Source of the DNA: Enterobacter chengduensis
Lineage (GTDB): Bacteria; Pseudomonadota; Gammaproteobacteria; Enterobacterales; Enterobacteriaceae
Direction of reading: 5' to 3'
NCBI RefSeq assembly: GCF_001984825.2
Contig: NZ_CP043318.1
Coordinates: forward strand, 2,790,001-2,854,000
Length of the DNA: 64,000 nucleotides
Numbering within the stretch: position 1 is the first letter of the stretch; every line of letters starts with the position of its first letter. Of this stretch, positions 1-10,416 are shown piece after piece. The position numbers and the translations under genes were made by a program. A model generated the notes under the pieces. The model saw only the letters and a program-made list of their open reading frames with translations, was not told the DNA's origin and did no database searches.

Positions 1-42
1 ACGCCAGGATATTGATCGCCATTTTGAGATCAAGGAACGCAC

Positions 43-1029
43 ATGGAACAACGCCGTTTTTCCGGCAAAGGCCACTGGTATCACGAGACCCAGTCAAACC
101 ACGCGCAGACGGATGTTCTGCCTCTGGTGCCCGAAGCCGCTAACGTCGACGATCGTTTTTTGCTCGATTTAGCCTTGCCTGAGGAGATTGTCGCTGCCTG
201 TTCTGGCTGGCTTACCCCTGCCAGAGCCTTATGCCACAAGCTGTTTCCGCTCTCGATTCCCGTGAACCGCCTGCACACGCTCAGCGCCTACGATCGGCTC
301 AGTACCGCGCTAACGGTTGCACAGGCCTGCGGCGTTCAGCGGCTCTGTAACCATTACGCCGCCCTCCTCGCACCGCTTCCCGGCCCGGACTCCTCGCGTG
401 AAAGCAACCGGCGTCTGGCGCAAATCACCCAGTATGCCCGCCAGCTCGCCAGCTCGCCTGACGTCATTGATGATAAAGCGCAGAACCAGCTTGATGAGGT
501 TGGCCTGTCCACGTACGACATCGTGGTGATTAACCAGATTATCGGCTTTATCGGTTTTCAGGCGCGCGTCGTTGCGATTTTTCAGGCGCTGCTGGGACAC
601 CCTGTTCGCTGGTTGCCAGGCCATCATATTCCGCCGCACACCCTGCCCGCGCGTTACGCCGCGTGGGTACCGCTTTTGCCTGTCGTCGAGTTGCGCTATG
701 CAAGTGCGCATCAGCTTGAGTCGCTGTCCCGCTGGCAGACAGAACCCGCGCTGGAGGCGCTGACGCCGGTCCTTTGCCATGAGCCGTCCCTGCTCGACCT
801 GACCGGGGAAATCCTGATAAACAGCCGCACGGAGATCCCGCTCACGTCCCCTGCGCTTTCGGCGGCGGTCGAACTGCTGACGCGCTCCCCGGACCGTTTC
901 AGCGCCGCCCAGTTCACCCCTCTAACCGATCAAGGGCTCTCTGCCGAACACGCGATTGCCCTGCTCATCCAAAGTGCGTATGACGGCTGGCTCCATCGTC
1001 TGAAAGTCGCGTTTGGTAAAGAGGAATAA
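43..1029 (+). CDS. yciW: YciW, CMD/AhpD-like putative peroxidase-related protein
   Basis: The 328-aa protein resembles E. coli YciW from its first residues (MEQRRFSGKGHWYHE) and sits directly upstream of rnb as in E. coli. The family belongs to the carboxymuconolactone decarboxylase/AhpD-like fold, with a weakly defined oxidoreductase role; YciW has been linked to sulfur amino-acid metabolism in E. coli. An AAGGAA ribosome-binding site lies 5 nt before the ATG, which fixes this start. The C-terminal half looks shorter than the E. coli protein as I remember it. No CxxC redox pair is visible, so real peroxidase activity is doubtful. Identity is sure; biochemical function is not. Confidence 0.85.
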   Translation: MEQRRFSGKGHWYHETQSNHAQTDVLPLVPEAANVDDRFLLDLALPEEIVAACSGWLTPARALCHKLFPLSIPVNRLHTLSAYDRLSTALTVAQACGVQRLCNHYAALLAPLPGPDSSRESNRRLAQITQYARQLASSPDVIDDKAQNQLDEVGLSTYDIVVINQIIGFIGFQARVVAIFQALLGHPVRWLPGHHIPPHTLPARYAAWVPLLPVVELRYASAHQLESLSRWQTEPALEALTPVLCHEPSLLDLTGEILINSRTEIPLTSPALSAAVELLTRSPDRFSAAQFTPLTDQGLSAEHAIALLIQSAYDGWLHRLKVAFGKEE

Positions 1030-1117
1030 CCATACTCATTACCCAAACATCGCTTGCTGAGACAGTGAGAATCGCGTAAAACTGTCAGCCGCTCAATGGC
1101 TACGAAAATAGAACATT

Positions 1118-3052
1118 ATGTTTCAGGACAACCCGCTGCTAGCGCAGCTTAAACAGCAACTGCATTCCCAGACGCCGCGTGCAGAAGGGGTCGTAAAAGC
1201 CACGGAAAAGGGCTTTGGCTTCCTTGAAGTTGACGCGCAGAAAAGCTACTTCATTCCGCCACCGCAGATGAAGAAAGTGATGCATGGCGATCGCGTCATG
1301 GCCGTCATTCATACCGAGAAGGACCGAGAGTCTGCCGAGCCGGAAGAACTGATCGAACCGTTCCTGACCCGTTTTGTGGGTAAGGTGCAGCGAAAAGACG
1401 ATCGTCTTTCTATCGTGCCGGATCATCCCCTGCTGAAAGATGCCATTCCCTGCCGCGCCGCCCGTGGCGTTGAGCATGATTTTAAAGAAGGTGACTGGGC
1501 CGTAGCAGAAATGCGCCGTCATCCTCTGAAAGGCGATCGCGGTTTTTATGCTGAGCTGACCCAGTTCATCACCTTTGGCGCTGACCATTTCGTGCCATGG
1601 TGGGTCACGCTGGCACGCCACAATCTTGAAAAAGAAGCGCCGAACGGCGTGGCAACCGAGATGCAGGACGAAGGTCTGACGCGTCGCGATCTCACCGGGC
1701 TGGAGTTTGTCACTATCGACAGCGCCAGCACCGAAGATATGGACGATGCGCTCTACGCTGAAGAGAGCGCCGACGGCAAGCTGCACCTGACCGTCGCGAT
1801 TGCCGATCCCACCGCCTGGATTGCCGAAGGCAGCAAGCTGGATGACGCGGCGAAAATCCGCGCCTTCACCAACTACCTGCCGGGCTTCAACATTCCGATG
1901 CTGCCGCGCGAACTGTCAGACGATCTCTGCTCGCTGCGTCCAAATGAAGTGCGCCCGGTCCTTGCCTGCCGCATGACCATTGCTGCGGATGGCGCGATTG
2001 AAGACGATATTGAGTTCTTTGCCGCCACCATCGAGTCGAAAGCCAAACTGGCCTACGATAACGTCTCCGACTGGCTGGAAAACACCGGCAGCTGGAAGCC
2101 TGAATCCGACGCCATTGCCGCGCAGATCCGCCTGCTGCATCGCATCTGCCTGAACCGCGGCGAGTGGCGTAAAACCCATGCGCTGGTGTTCAAAGATCGC
2201 CCGGATTATCGCTTTGTTCTGGGCGAGAAAGGCGAAGTGCTGGACATCGTGGCCGAACCGCGACGCATTGCTAACCGCATCGTTGAAGAGGCGATGATTT
2301 CAGCCAATATCTGTGCCGCGCGCGTGCTGCGCGACAAGCTGGGCTTTGGTATTTACAACGTCCATACCGGGTTCGATCCGGCGAATACCGAAGCGCTGGC
2401 GGCCCTGCTGAAAAATCACGATGTGCACGTTGATCCGGAAGAAGTGCTGACCCTGCCGGGCTTCTGCAAGCTTCGCCGCGAACTGGACGCACAGCCGTCA
2501 GGTTTCCTGGACAGCCGCATTCGTCGCTTCCAGTCCTTTGCTGAAATCAGCACCGAGCCTGGCCCGCACTTTGGTCTCGGCCTCGACGCTTACGCCACCT
2601 GGACATCGCCGATCCGTAAGTATGGCGATATGGTTAACCACCGTCTGCTGAAAGCGATTATCAAAGGTGAAGCCGTTGCCCGTCCTCAGGAGGACACCAC
2701 GCTGCAGATGGCCGATCGTCGCCGCCTGAACCGCATGGCGGAGCGTGACGTTGGAGACTGGCTGTACGCGCGCTTCCTGCAGGATAAAGCCGGAACCGAT
2801 ACCCGCTTTGCGGCGGAAATCATCGATGTCAGCCGCGGCGGGATGCGCGTCCGCCTGGTCGATAACGGTGCTGTTGCGTTTATTCCTGCACCGTTCCTGC
2901 ATGCGGTGCGTGACGAAATGGTCTGTAGTCAGGAAAACGGTACCGTGCAGATTAAAGGTGAAACAGTTTACAAAGTCACCGACGTGATTGACGTGACTAT
3001 CGCCGAAGTTCGCATGGAAACCCGCAGTATTATCGCGCGTCCTGTCGCCTGA
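1118..3052 (+). CDS. rnb: Exoribonuclease II
   Basis: RNase II, 644 aa, the same length as the E. coli enzyme. It degrades single-stranded RNA processively 3' to 5' and is a major cytoplasmic mRNA-decay enzyme. Two N-terminal cold-shock domains (about 1-170) precede the RNB catalytic domain, where the Mg2+-binding acidic cluster is intact (D201, D207, D209, D210 in [10 protein letters not shown]). A C-terminal S1 domain follows (about 560-644). It is apparently monocistronic, since a strong intrinsic terminator follows 10 nt after the stop. Nothing odd is seen. Confidence 0.98.
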   Translation: MFQDNPLLAQLKQQLHSQTPRAEGVVKATEKGFGFLEVDAQKSYFIPPPQMKKVMHGDRVMAVIHTEKDRESAEPEELIEPFLTRFVGKVQRKDDRLSIVPDHPLLKDAIPCRAARGVEHDFKEGDWAVAEMRRHPLKGDRGFYAELTQFITFGADHFVPWWVTLARHNLEKEAPNGVATEMQDEGLTRRDLTGLEFVTIDSASTEDMDDALYAEESADGKLHLTVAIADPTAWIAEGSKLDDAAKIRAFTNYLPGFNIPMLPRELSDDLCSLRPNEVRPVLACRMTIAADGAIEDDIEFFAATIESKAKLAYDNVSDWLENTGSWKPESDAIAAQIRLLHRICLNRGEWRKTHALVFKDRPDYRFVLGEKGEVLDIVAEPRRIANRIVEEAMISANICAARVLRDKLGFGIYNVHTGFDPANTEALAALLKNHDVHVDPEEVLTLPGFCKLRRELDAQPSGFLDSRIRRFQSFAEISTEPGPHFGLGLDAYATWTSPIRKYGDMVNHRLLKAIIKGEAVARPQEDTTLQMADRRRLNRMAERDVGDWLYARFLQDKAGTDTRFAAEIIDVSRGGMRVRLVDNGAVAFIPAPFLHAVRDEMVCSQENGTVQIKGETVYKVTDVIDVTIAEVRMETRSIIARPVA

Positions 3053-3062
3053 TAACCGGTTC

Positions 3063-3108
3063 AATTGTCGGCCGTTTCCCTTCCGGAAGGGCCGACAATT
3101 TTTTCTTT
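3063..3108 (+). terminator. Intrinsic terminator after rnb
   Basis: An 11-bp stem AATTGTCGGCC / GGCCGACAATT is followed directly by a T-rich tract (TTTTTTC). It ends rnb transcription. Confidence 0.85.
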
Positions 3109-3376
3109 TTATCCCCGCCACAAAATCATTATTTTTCCTGACTATTTTCAATCTCCCTTCGCCCAAAACCGCCATACTTATCTACAGTAAAAGAGTGTTG
3201 TTATATTCGGTTAAGTGAATTTTTATACGCTCGGTATCCTTTTTAGCCTGACTCGTTTTATTATAAGAAAACAGGGAAAAACAACAGGTTCACTGCGGTT
3301 TTACCGCTGTTTCTCAACGGAAAAGTCGACTGCAAATGAATAATTTGTGCGCTAATGAACAGCTGCAGGAGAAAAC
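3109..3376 (+). promoter_or_regulatory. rnb-rpfR intergenic region (promoter region of rpfR)
   Basis: This AT-rich spacer holds no convincing gene. It must contain the rpfR promoter, because an intrinsic terminator separates it from rnb. TATA-like stretches occur near 3200-3240, but I cannot assign a -10/-35 pair with confidence. AGGAG stands 8 nt before the rpfR ATG at 3377. Confidence 0.4.
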
Positions 3377-5368
3377 ATGATGGACGATCTGGAGCAGAAC
3401 TTGCTGTTTCGCTACATGGGTACTCACAGCCCGTGGTGGCGCTTGTCAGCTGACAGCAACGCTCTGCACCTTGCCGCCAGTGAAAATGCCGACGTCACTC
3501 AGGTGATTGCGCTGGACGATAAACAGGCCGATCTCATCCGTCACTTAACCGTTATTACCTCCAGCATTTCTATGACGCTCTCGCTATTCGGGGAAGATCT
3601 TCCGGTTCACCTTGTTGGACGTAAAATTACCCGCAACGAGTGGGCCGGAACCGCTTCCGCCTGGAACGATACCCCCTCCGTGGCGCGCGACCTAGCACAG
3701 GGGCTCTCTTTCGCGGAGCAGGTTGTCTCAGAGGCCAACTCCGTCATTGTTATTCTCGATCAGAACGGCAATATTCAGCGTTTCAACCGGCTTAGCGAAG
3801 AGTACACCGGCCTGAAAGAGCATGAGGTGATTGGCCAGAACGTATTTAAGCTGTTTATGAGCCGCAGCGAAGTGGCTGCGTCAAAACGCAATATTAGCGG
3901 TTTCTTTCGCAACGGCAGCTCCTACGAAGTCGAACGCTGGATCAAAACGCGCAAAGGGCAGCGGCTGTTTCTGTTCAGAAACAAGTTCGTTCACAGCGGC
4001 AGTGGAAAAAATGAAATTTTCCTTATCTGTTCCGGGACCGATATTACCGAGGAGCGCCGCGCTCAGGAGCGGCTGCGCGTGCTGGCCAACACCGATACCA
4101 TCACCGGCCTGCCGAACCGTAATGCGATCCACGACCTGATTTCTGACGCCATTGCTAACCGCGGCGATACCCAGGTGGGCGTGGTGTATCTCGATCTGGA
4201 TAATTTTAAAAAGGTTAACGACGCTTACGGGCATATGTTTGGCGATCAGCTGTTACAGGCGGTCGCCCTCGCCATCCTGAGCTGTCTGGATGAGGACCAG
4301 GTGCTGGCACGGCTTGGCGGTGATGAGTTTATCGTCATGGCCACCAATACCTCTCAGGGCTCTCTGGAGGCGATGGCATCACGCATTTTAACCCGTCTGC
4401 GCCAGCCGTTCCGAATCGGTCTGATTGAAATTTATACCGGCTGCTCCCTGGGTATCGCCCTCGCTCCGCAGCACGGCAACGATCGGGAAAGCGTGATTCG
4501 TAACGCCGATACCGCGATGTATACCGCCAAAGAGAACGGCCGGGGCAAGTTCTGCGTTTACTCGCCCGAGATGAACCAGCGCGTGTTCGAGTATCTCTGG
4601 CTGGATACCAACCTGCGTAAGGCCCTGGATAACGATCAGCTTCTGATCCACTATCAGCCGAAAATCACCTGGCGCGGGGAAATCAGAAGCCTCGAAGCGC
4701 TGGTCCGCTGGCAATCCCCCGAGCGCGGCCTGATTCCGCCGCTGGAGTTTATCTCTTATGCCGAGGAGTCGGGGTTGATTGTGCCGCTGGGCCGCTGGGT
4801 GATGCTCGACGTGGTTCGCCAGGTGGCTAAATGGCGCGATAAGGGCATAAACCTGCGCGTGGCCGTCAACGTCTCTGCTCGCCAGCTGGCCGATCAGACC
4901 ATCTTCAGCGACTTAAAGCAGGCGCTGAAGGATCTGAATTTTGAATACTGCCCCGTCGACGTTGAATTAACGGAAAGCTGTCTTATTGAGAACGAAGAGC
5001 TGGCGCTGTCCGTGATCCAGCAGTTCAGCAAGCTCGGGGCGCAGATTCATCTGGATGATTTTGGCACCGGCTACTCCTCCCTTTCGCAGCTGGCGCGCTT
5101 CCCTATCGACGCTATTAAGCTCGATCAATCCTTCGTCAAGGATATTCATAAGCAGTCGATTTCGCAGTCGCTGGTGCGCGCTATCGTCGCGGTGGCGCAG
5201 GCGTTAAATCTGCAGGTGATTGCCGAAGGCGTGGAAAGTGCAAAAGAAGACGCCTTTCTGACCAAGAACGGCGTCAACGAACGGCAGGGTTTTCTGTTTG
5301 CGAAGCCGATGCCCGCTGCCGCATTCGAGCGATGGCTAAAACGATATCAAGCGCGGAATCAACGTTAG
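3377..5368 (+). CDS. rpfR: RpfR/PdeR (Gmr), DSF-sensing PAS-GGDEF-EAL cyclic-di-GMP enzyme
   Basis: The 663-aa cytoplasmic protein is homologous to E. coli PdeR (YciR/Gmr) and to Cronobacter/Burkholderia RpfR. Domains in order: an N-terminal region (1-90) matching the RpfF-interaction domain of RpfR; PAS (about 110-225), which binds the cis-2-unsaturated fatty acid DSF/BDSF in characterised RpfR proteins; GGDEF (intact GGDEF at 314-318); and EAL (EAL at 440-442, DDFGTGYSS further on). It is expected to lower c-di-GMP when DSF binds. The stop codon overlaps that of the convergent rpfF by a few bases, the arrangement expected of an rpfF/rpfR pair. Here the synthase partner is broken while the receptor looks complete. 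Confidence 0.93.
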   Translation: MMDDLEQNLLFRYMGTHSPWWRLSADSNALHLAASENADVTQVIALDDKQADLIRHLTVITSSISMTLSLFGEDLPVHLVGRKITRNEWAGTASAWNDTPSVARDLAQGLSFAEQVVSEANSVIVILDQNGNIQRFNRLSEEYTGLKEHEVIGQNVFKLFMSRSEVAASKRNISGFFRNGSSYEVERWIKTRKGQRLFLFRNKFVHSGSGKNEIFLICSGTDITEERRAQERLRVLANTDTITGLPNRNAIHDLISDAIANRGDTQVGVVYLDLDNFKKVNDAYGHMFGDQLLQAVALAILSCLDEDQVLARLGGDEFIVMATNTSQGSLEAMASRILTRLRQPFRIGLIEIYTGCSLGIALAPQHGNDRESVIRNADTAMYTAKENGRGKFCVYSPEMNQRVFEYLWLDTNLRKALDNDQLLIHYQPKITWRGEIRSLEALVRWQSPERGLIPPLEFISYAEESGLIVPLGRWVMLDVVRQVAKWRDKGINLRVAVNVSARQLADQTIFSDLKQALKDLNFEYCPVDVELTESCLIENEELALSVIQQFSKLGAQIHLDDFGTGYSSLSQLARFPIDAIKLDQSFVKDIHKQSISQSLVRAIVAVAQALNLQVIAEGVESAKEDAFLTKNGVNERQGFLFAKPMPAAAFERWLKRYQARNQR

Positions 5369-6234
5369 CTGGCTTTACGCAGGCCCGCCGCGTGATGGCG
5401 GTTTTGCAGCGTGACCAGACGTTCCATGTAGGCGATATCTTTCGGTTCCAGGCAGAAAGCGGCATCAACCCAGTCTTCCGTGATGTCCATCAGTTCACTG
5501 CGCGGCAGCTGCAGAACGCGCGTCCGGGCGCGAAGCATCGCCCTTATGCCGTTCAGCTTTGGCCGCAGCGTATCGATGAAGGTTCGGGTGGAGACATAGC
5601 TTTGTCCGGGCTCAAACAGCAGGTCCACCAGCCCATGCTGTTCATACCATTCAGCCGTGTGGGATTCCCCTTTATAGATAAGCTCCTCCGCCAGCTTCAT
5701 GCCTGAACGGCGCGCCACCAGGGAATATCCCCCCATGCCCGGAAACAGGTTGAAGGCTATCTCCGGAAAGCCCAGACGGGCGTCGCGCTGCGCCAGCACG
5801 AAATGGTGCGCCAGGGCGGCTTCAAACCCGCCCCCTAACGCACTGCCTTCGACCATTGCCAGCGTGATGGCACCCGTATCAAACCCCCGTGACGCCGCAT
5901 GGACGCAATCCACGCAGGCGCGAGCGTACGCCCGTAACGCTTCCCGACGCCCGTTTTGAATGCACTAGACGAAGAACTGTAAATCACCGCCCGCATTGTA
6001 CATCTCGGGAACCAGCGATCCGGTTACCCAAAAATCAACCGCGAAACCTGACTGGCGAACCAGCCAGGAAAAGTTCATGATCTCCTCAATTAACGCATGG
6101 TTGAAGCAAGGACGCGGCTGCGCCCGCAGCATCATCCAGACGGTGTGACGCTCCGCCTCGTAATATCCTGACAGCTGCGTGAACCGTTCAGTATCGGTAA
6201 ACAGTGTGCAGGTCGGCTGGTTGATAACTGTCAT
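5365..6234 (-). pseudogene. rpfF: RpfF, DSF synthase (crotonase family), interrupted by one in-frame amber codon
   Basis: Read from the ATG at 6234 to the TAA at 5365, this is one continuous 290-codon frame with a single internal TAG (5965-5967, codon 90). RpfF is a crotonase-fold acyl-ACP thioesterase/dehydratase of about 285-290 aa that makes cis-2-unsaturated fatty-acid signals. Both catalytic-glutamate motifs remain after the stop (ALGGGFEAAL and GFPEIAFNLFPGMGGY). There is no frameshift or deletion, so the lesion is one substitution, most simply from GAG, AAG or CAG. Codons 91 onward could give only an N-terminally truncated product from an internal start such as 5913. It lies convergent to its receptor gene rpfR. 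A sequencing error or an amber-suppressing host cannot be excluded. Confidence 0.85.
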
Positions 6235-6426
6235 AGTCTAATTCCTCTTATAAAAAAGCGCCTTGCGCGCAGTTTTAGACTAATCCACCCATTAAGCCTG
6301 CTGTATGAGGGGGAATAAATTTATCACTTACGTTTATGTAATTTAGTTATTGCGTTTTTTCCCTTCTCTTTTGATCCTAATTTCTGCATCATTGAAAATA
6401 TTCACTTTTCGCGCCTGGGAGAGATT

Positions 6427-6609
6427 ATGTCAACTATTGACGCACAAGCTGTAGCACAACGAATTGATACCGTGCTGGATATCCTAGTAGCAGGCGATTA
6501 TCACTCTGCTATCCGTAATCTCGAGATCCTGAAGTCTGAACTTCTTGCTCAGAATGGTGCTGACAATGCGCCCGAAAACAGACAGCCAAAAGCGCCGTGG
6601 GAAGTTTAA
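6427..6609 (+). CDS. yciZ: YciZ, UPF0509 family small protein
   Basis: A 60-aa protein matching E. coli YciZ (57 aa) in sequence and in position between pdeR and yciT. It is acidic and soluble, with no membrane segment or cysteine. GGGAGAG precedes the ATG. Function is unknown. It lies 43 nt upstream of yciT on the same strand, so co-transcription is likely. Confidence 0.9.
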   Translation: MSTIDAQAVAQRIDTVLDILVAGDYHSAIRNLEILKSELLAQNGADNAPENRQPKAPWEV

Positions 6610-6652
6610 CCCCGCCGCCTCCGACCTCGTTTCGCTTTATTAAATGGATGCT

Positions 6653-7405
6653 ATGAATTCCCGACAACAACTCATTTTGCAGATGGTCATCGATCAGGGA
6701 CGCGTAAGCGTGGTCGATCTCGCTAGAACTACCGGCGTGTCTGAAGTCACAATCCGTCAGGATCTTAATCTGCTGGAAAAACAGAGCTACCTGCGTCGCG
6801 CCCACGGCTATGCGGTCCCGCTGGACAGTGATGACGTTGAGACGCGCATGATGAACAACTACGCGCTGAAACGTGAACTGGCGGAATTTGCCGCCTCTCT
6901 GGTGAATAACGGCGAGACCGTCTTTATCGAAAACGGCAGCAGCAATGCCCTTCTGGCGCGCACGCTTGCCGATCAAAAAGACGTGACCATCATTACCGTC
7001 AGCAGCTATATCGCGCATTTGCTTAAAGAGACGCGCTGCGAGGTGATTCTGCTCGGCGGCATTTACCAGAAGAAAAGTGAAAGCATGGTAGGCCCGCTGA
7101 CCCGTCAGTATGTCCAGCAGGTCCATTTCAGCAAGGCCTTTATCGGGATTGACGGCTGGCAGCCGGAAACAGGTTTCACCGGCCGGGATATGATGCGCTC
7201 TGACGTCGTGAATGCCGTACTGGAAAAAGAGTGTGAAGCCATTGTGCTCACCGACAGCTCAAAATTTGGCGCCGTTCACCCTTACACAATGGGCCCCATT
7301 TCACGCTTTAGCCGCGTGATTACCGACGAACGGTTGAGCGATGCGCACCGTAATAAACTGGAAGATGACGGACTGATCGTCAATATTATTAAAAACAGCG
7401 TCTGA
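6653..7405 (+). CDS. yciT: YciT, DeoR-family transcriptional regulator
   Basis: The 250-aa protein begins [10 protein letters not shown] like E. coli YciT; another in-frame ATG three codons upstream (6644) is less likely. The N-terminal DeoR-type helix-turn-helix is clear ([21 protein letters not shown], about 15-37). The C-terminal sugar-phosphate isomerase-like effector domain has the family signature ([13 protein letters not shown] segment at about 205). In E. coli YciT has been tied to osmotic-stress control, consistent with osmB next door; the effector is not known. Confidence 0.93.
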   Translation: MNSRQQLILQMVIDQGRVSVVDLARTTGVSEVTIRQDLNLLEKQSYLRRAHGYAVPLDSDDVETRMMNNYALKRELAEFAASLVNNGETVFIENGSSNALLARTLADQKDVTIITVSSYIAHLLKETRCEVILLGGIYQKKSESMVGPLTRQYVQQVHFSKAFIGIDGWQPETGFTGRDMMRSDVVNAVLEKECEAIVLTDSSKFGAVHPYTMGPISRFSRVITDERLSDAHRNKLEDDGLIVNIIKNSV

Positions 7406-7413
7406 GTTCCCTC

Positions 7414-7433
7414 CGCGCCCGAATTTCGGGCGC
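7414..7433 (+). terminator. Possible terminator hairpin after yciT
   Basis: GCGCCC and GGGCGC arms enclose a 7-nt loop 10 nt after the yciT stop. The downstream T tract is poor, so the call is tentative. Confidence 0.4.
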
Positions 7434-7584
7434 ACACGCCCTTCTTTCTCTGAGATGATTCCTGGTACTTCTTTAAGAGTTTTTACCTGTTTAACCGGCC
7501 TTAAAGTCGTAAAATTAATGTTAGCGATATAACAGGAAGTGACTATCACCTGCGTGATTACGTAACGCCTGCGCGACCAGCTTT

Positions 7585-7640
7585 CACGGAATACAGAATT
7601 AAGTATTCGGTTCGTCTATACTTAACGTGTACATCTTTCC
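7585..7640 (+). promoter_or_regulatory. osmB promoter region with a dyad resembling an RcsB box
   Basis: CTATACTT (near 7615) resembles a sigma-70/sigma-S -10 element and is located as at the E. coli osmBp2 promoter. Just upstream, GAATAC...GTATTC forms a dyad (about 7590-7610). E. coli osmB is controlled by RpoS and RcsB from the equivalent position; the assignment here is by analogy. Confidence 0.5.
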
Positions 7641-7668
7641 GTGAATCGATAATTCAGGAGAAAGTATT

Positions 7669-7887
7669 ATGACCTTAACCAGCAAAAAATTAGCCGCCGC
7701 TGTTCTGGCAATCACTGTAGCAATGTCCCTGAGCGCATGCTCTAACTGGTCTAAACGTGACCGTAACACCGCTATTGGTGCCGGTGCCGGTGCTCTGGGT
7801 GGTGCAGTATTAACGGATGGTAGTACGCTGGGTACATTAGGTGGCGCTGCTGTCGGTGGTATTATCGGTCACCAGGTTGGCAAATAA
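7669..7887 (+). CDS. osmB: OsmB, osmotically inducible lipoprotein
   Basis: A 72-aa precursor with a lipoprotein signal peptide ending in the lipobox LSAC (Cys about 24). The mature part is glycine-rich (GAGAGALGGAVL, GGAAVGGIIGHQVG), typical of the OsmB/glycine-zipper family. It is an outer-membrane lipoprotein induced by high osmolarity and stationary phase in E. coli. AGGAGAAAG precedes the ATG. Confidence 0.96.
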   Translation: MTLTSKKLAAAVLAITVAMSLSACSNWSKRDRNTAIGAGAGALGGAVLTDGSTLGTLGGAAVGGIIGHQVGK

Positions 7888-7961
7888 TTATTATCTAAGC
7901 CTTCCCCGATATTGCGATATTTGAACGCATTTCAGGTCTGACATACGCACGTATATAACAC

Positions 7962-7993
7962 GAGCCACGGCATTTGCCGTGGCTCATTTATTT
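7962..7993. terminator. Terminator between convergent osmB and yciH
   Basis: A 10-bp stem GAGCCACGGC / GCCGTGGCTC has a 4-nt loop and then ATTTATTTTA. It lies between the two convergent genes and could serve both strands. Confidence 0.7.
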
Positions 7994-8319
7994 TAGCCGC
8001 CAGCCAGTTTGACCTTCATACCTTTGGCTTCCAGCAGGGACTTTATTAAATCACGTTTATCTCCCTGGATTTCAATAATGCCGTCCTTCACGGCGCCGCC
8101 GCAGCCACATTTCTTTTTCAACTCGGCCGCCAGCTTCGTCAGTTCAGCATCATCCAGGTCAATCCCGGAGATCAGGCAAACTCCTTTCCCCTTTCGTCCG
8201 CTGGTCTGGCGCTGGATCCGAACGATGCCGTCCCCCTTTGGACGTTCCACTTTCGCCTTTTGTTCGTCGATACGCCCGCTCTCGGTTGAGTAGACCAGAC
8301 GACTGTTGGAATCGGTCAT
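7993..8319 (-). CDS. yciH: YciH, SUI1/eIF1-like protein
   Basis: A 108-aa eIF1/SUI1-fold protein, the length of E. coli YciH. The basic patch and the segment KKKCGCGGAVKDG (about 68-80) are the family signature. E. coli YciH influences initiation-codon fidelity in vitro and general translation under stress. Its ATG overlaps the pyrF stop in a TAATG junction, so it is translationally coupled to pyrF as in E. coli. Confidence 0.95.
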   Translation of the reverse strand: MTDSNSRLVYSTESGRIDEQKAKVERPKGDGIVRIQRQTSGRKGKGVCLISGIDLDDAELTKLAAELKKKCGCGGAVKDGIIEIQGDKRDLIKSLLEAKGMKVKLAGG

Positions 8320-9056
8320 TACGCCCCCTTTCTCAGCGATGCGTTGATAGCCTTTAACGTCTCTGCCGGATTGGCAGACTGCGTCACCGGACGCCCGATG
8401 ACCATATAGTCAACGCCAGCGTCTAGCGCCTGCTCAGGGGTCATAATACGGCGCTGATCGCCCACGTCGCTGCCCGCAGGACGGATCCCCGGCGTGACAA
8501 GTTTAAATTCCTGGCCCAGCGCTGATTTGAAACGTACCGCTTCCTGTGCGGAGCAGACGACGCCATCCAGCCCGCAGTTCTGCGTCAGACGCGCAAGACG
8601 TTCGGCATGTTCGGCAGGTGACAACGTCACGCCGAGGTCGCGTAAATCGTTTTCATCCATGCTGGTCAGCACGGTAACCGCAATCAGCAAAGGGGCATCT
8701 TTACCAAACGGCAGGAGCGCCTCACGGGCGGCCGTCATCATTCTTGCCCCACCCGATGCGTGAACGTTGACCATCCATACGCCCAGCTCTGCGGCTGCAG
8801 CAACGGCGTGCGCCGTGGTGTTCGGGATATCATGGAATTTCAGGTCGAGGAAAACGTCAAAGCCGCGCTGCTGCAGATCGCGAACGATTTGCGGTCCAAA
8901 CAGCGTGAACATCTCTTTGCCAACTTTCAGACGGCAGTCGCGAGGGTCGATGCCGTCGACAAACGCCAGAGCAGCGTCACGCTTATTGTAATCGAGCGCA
9001 ACAACAACAGGAGAATCCGTAATAACGCGGGAAGTGGAGGATGTAACAGACGTCAT
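8319..9056 (-). CDS. pyrF: Orotidine 5'-phosphate decarboxylase
   Basis: A 245-aa enzyme of the last step of UMP synthesis (OMP to UMP plus CO2), the same length as E. coli PyrF. The catalytic motif [11 protein letters not shown] is intact, with the phosphate-binding motif [10 protein letters not shown] near the C terminus. The start at 9056 (MTSVTSS) matches the family; an upstream extension of the frame to 9149 is not homologous. It heads the pyrF-yciH pair. Confidence 0.97.
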   Translation of the reverse strand: MTSVTSSTSRVITDSPVVVALDYNKRDAALAFVDGIDPRDCRLKVGKEMFTLFGPQIVRDLQQRGFDVFLDLKFHDIPNTTAHAVAAAAELGVWMVNVHASGGARMMTAAREALLPFGKDAPLLIAVTVLTSMDENDLRDLGVTLSPAEHAERLARLTQNCGLDGVVCSAQEAVRFKSALGQEFKLVTPGIRPAGSDVGDQRRIMTPEQALDAGVDYMVIGRPVTQSANPAETLKAINASLRKGA

Positions 9057-9240
9057 GACCAGCCCTTTTCGTCTATGGGCGCGCAGCGGCGCGGAACAGA
9101 TAAACGGCCAGCATTCTACCTGCCGACGCCGCAAATTGACAGGATCCATTTATCCACCTGCCAGGCGAGCAAACCGCACCGTGGTCGGGAGTGCTGAAAG
9201 CCATCAGTATGTTGTAACTAAAATGAGGGGTTTTAAAAAA

Positions 9241-10410
9241 TTACTGCCCGTCCAGGCCACGAATTGGCTTGATGGTGGACCAGGCGCGGCAGGAAGGACA
9301 GTGCCAGTAGAGCGTATACGCGGTGAAACCGCACTTCTGGCAACGATAGCGCGGCTTGCTGCGCACCTGCTCGCCGACCATGTCGCGCAGCACCATCAGG
9401 CTCTCTTTCGCGCGCCCTTCTTCCGCGTCGTTCAGGTGGTAATCCATCAGCTTATGGAAGACCCGCATGGTCGGATGACGCTGCAGCTGGCGCGTAATAT
9501 ACACCTGCGCGGTGTCGCTTCCCTCATACTGCTCAACAACGTCTGAGAGCATCAGTTCGGCGGTGGCGCCGGTATTTTCTTCCACGCAGCGACGCAGGAA
9601 AGCCACCCACTCTTCCCGCTTGTCCAGCTGTTGATAGCAGGTTTGCAGCATTTCCAGCGTTTCACTGACCAGCTCTTTGTCCTGGTCAATAACCCGCAGC
9701 AGGCTTTCAACGGCCTTGGCGTAGTCGCCATTCGCCATAAAAACGCGCCCCATCATGATGGAGATGCGCGCGCTGTTGCGGTCCGCGGCGGCACCTTTCT
9801 TCAGCAGCGCCATGGCTTTATCCATGTCGTCGTTGCCCATCTGCTGAAGCGCAAGCTCGCAGTAGAAATGGGCTATCTCTACGCGCTGCTTGTCTTTGCC
9901 AAGCTTCACCAGACGCTCAGCCGTATCAATGGCTTTTTGCCAGTCGCTGGTGGCCTGGTAAATCTGCAGGAGCTGCTGCAATGCGCCGATGCGGAAATCC
10001 GTTTCATCCACCAGCTGCGCGAACATATCTTCAGCGCGATCGTAAAGCCCCGCGGCCATGTAATCGCGCCCCAGCTGTTGTACGGCAAGGAGACGTTGAT
10101 CGTAGGTCAGCGAAGCGCTTTCCATCAGGGTCTGGTGAATACGAATGGCGCGATCGACCTCACCGCGCGAGCGGAACAGGTTACCCAGGGTGAGATGCGC
10201 TTCAACCGTGCCCGTATCCTCTTTCAGCATATCGAGGAAGAGGTCCACCGCTTTGTCCTGCTGATTGCTCAGAAGGAAGTTCACCCCCGCAACGTAGTCG
10301 CGGGAGAGCCGATTGGCCTCGTCCTGTTTTGTTTGTTGCGCACTTCTGCGGCCCATATACCAGCCATAGGCTGCGGCTACAGGCAAAAGCAGAAACAACA
10401 ACTCCAGCAT
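9241..10410 (-). CDS. lapB: LapB (YciM), LPS-assembly regulator
   Basis: A 389-aa inner-membrane protein with one N-terminal transmembrane helix (about 1-20), a long series of tetratricopeptide repeats facing the cytoplasm (about 35-340), and a C-terminal rubredoxin-like metal site (CQKCG...CPSC, last 35 residues). LapB delivers LpxC to FtsH and so controls LPS synthesis. It follows lapA by 6 nt in the lapAB operon, upstream of pyrF-yciH as in E. coli. Confidence 0.97.
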   Translation of the reverse strand: MLELLFLLLPVAAAYGWYMGRRSAQQTKQDEANRLSRDYVAGVNFLLSNQQDKAVDLFLDMLKEDTGTVEAHLTLGNLFRSRGEVDRAIRIHQTLMESASLTYDQRLLAVQQLGRDYMAAGLYDRAEDMFAQLVDETDFRIGALQQLLQIYQATSDWQKAIDTAERLVKLGKDKQRVEIAHFYCELALQQMGNDDMDKAMALLKKGAAADRNSARISIMMGRVFMANGDYAKAVESLLRVIDQDKELVSETLEMLQTCYQQLDKREEWVAFLRRCVEENTGATAELMLSDVVEQYEGSDTAQVYITRQLQRHPTMRVFHKLMDYHLNDAEEGRAKESLMVLRDMVGEQVRSKPRYRCQKCGFTAYTLYWHCPSCRAWSTIKPIRGLDGQ

Positions 10411-10416
10411 AGTCGA

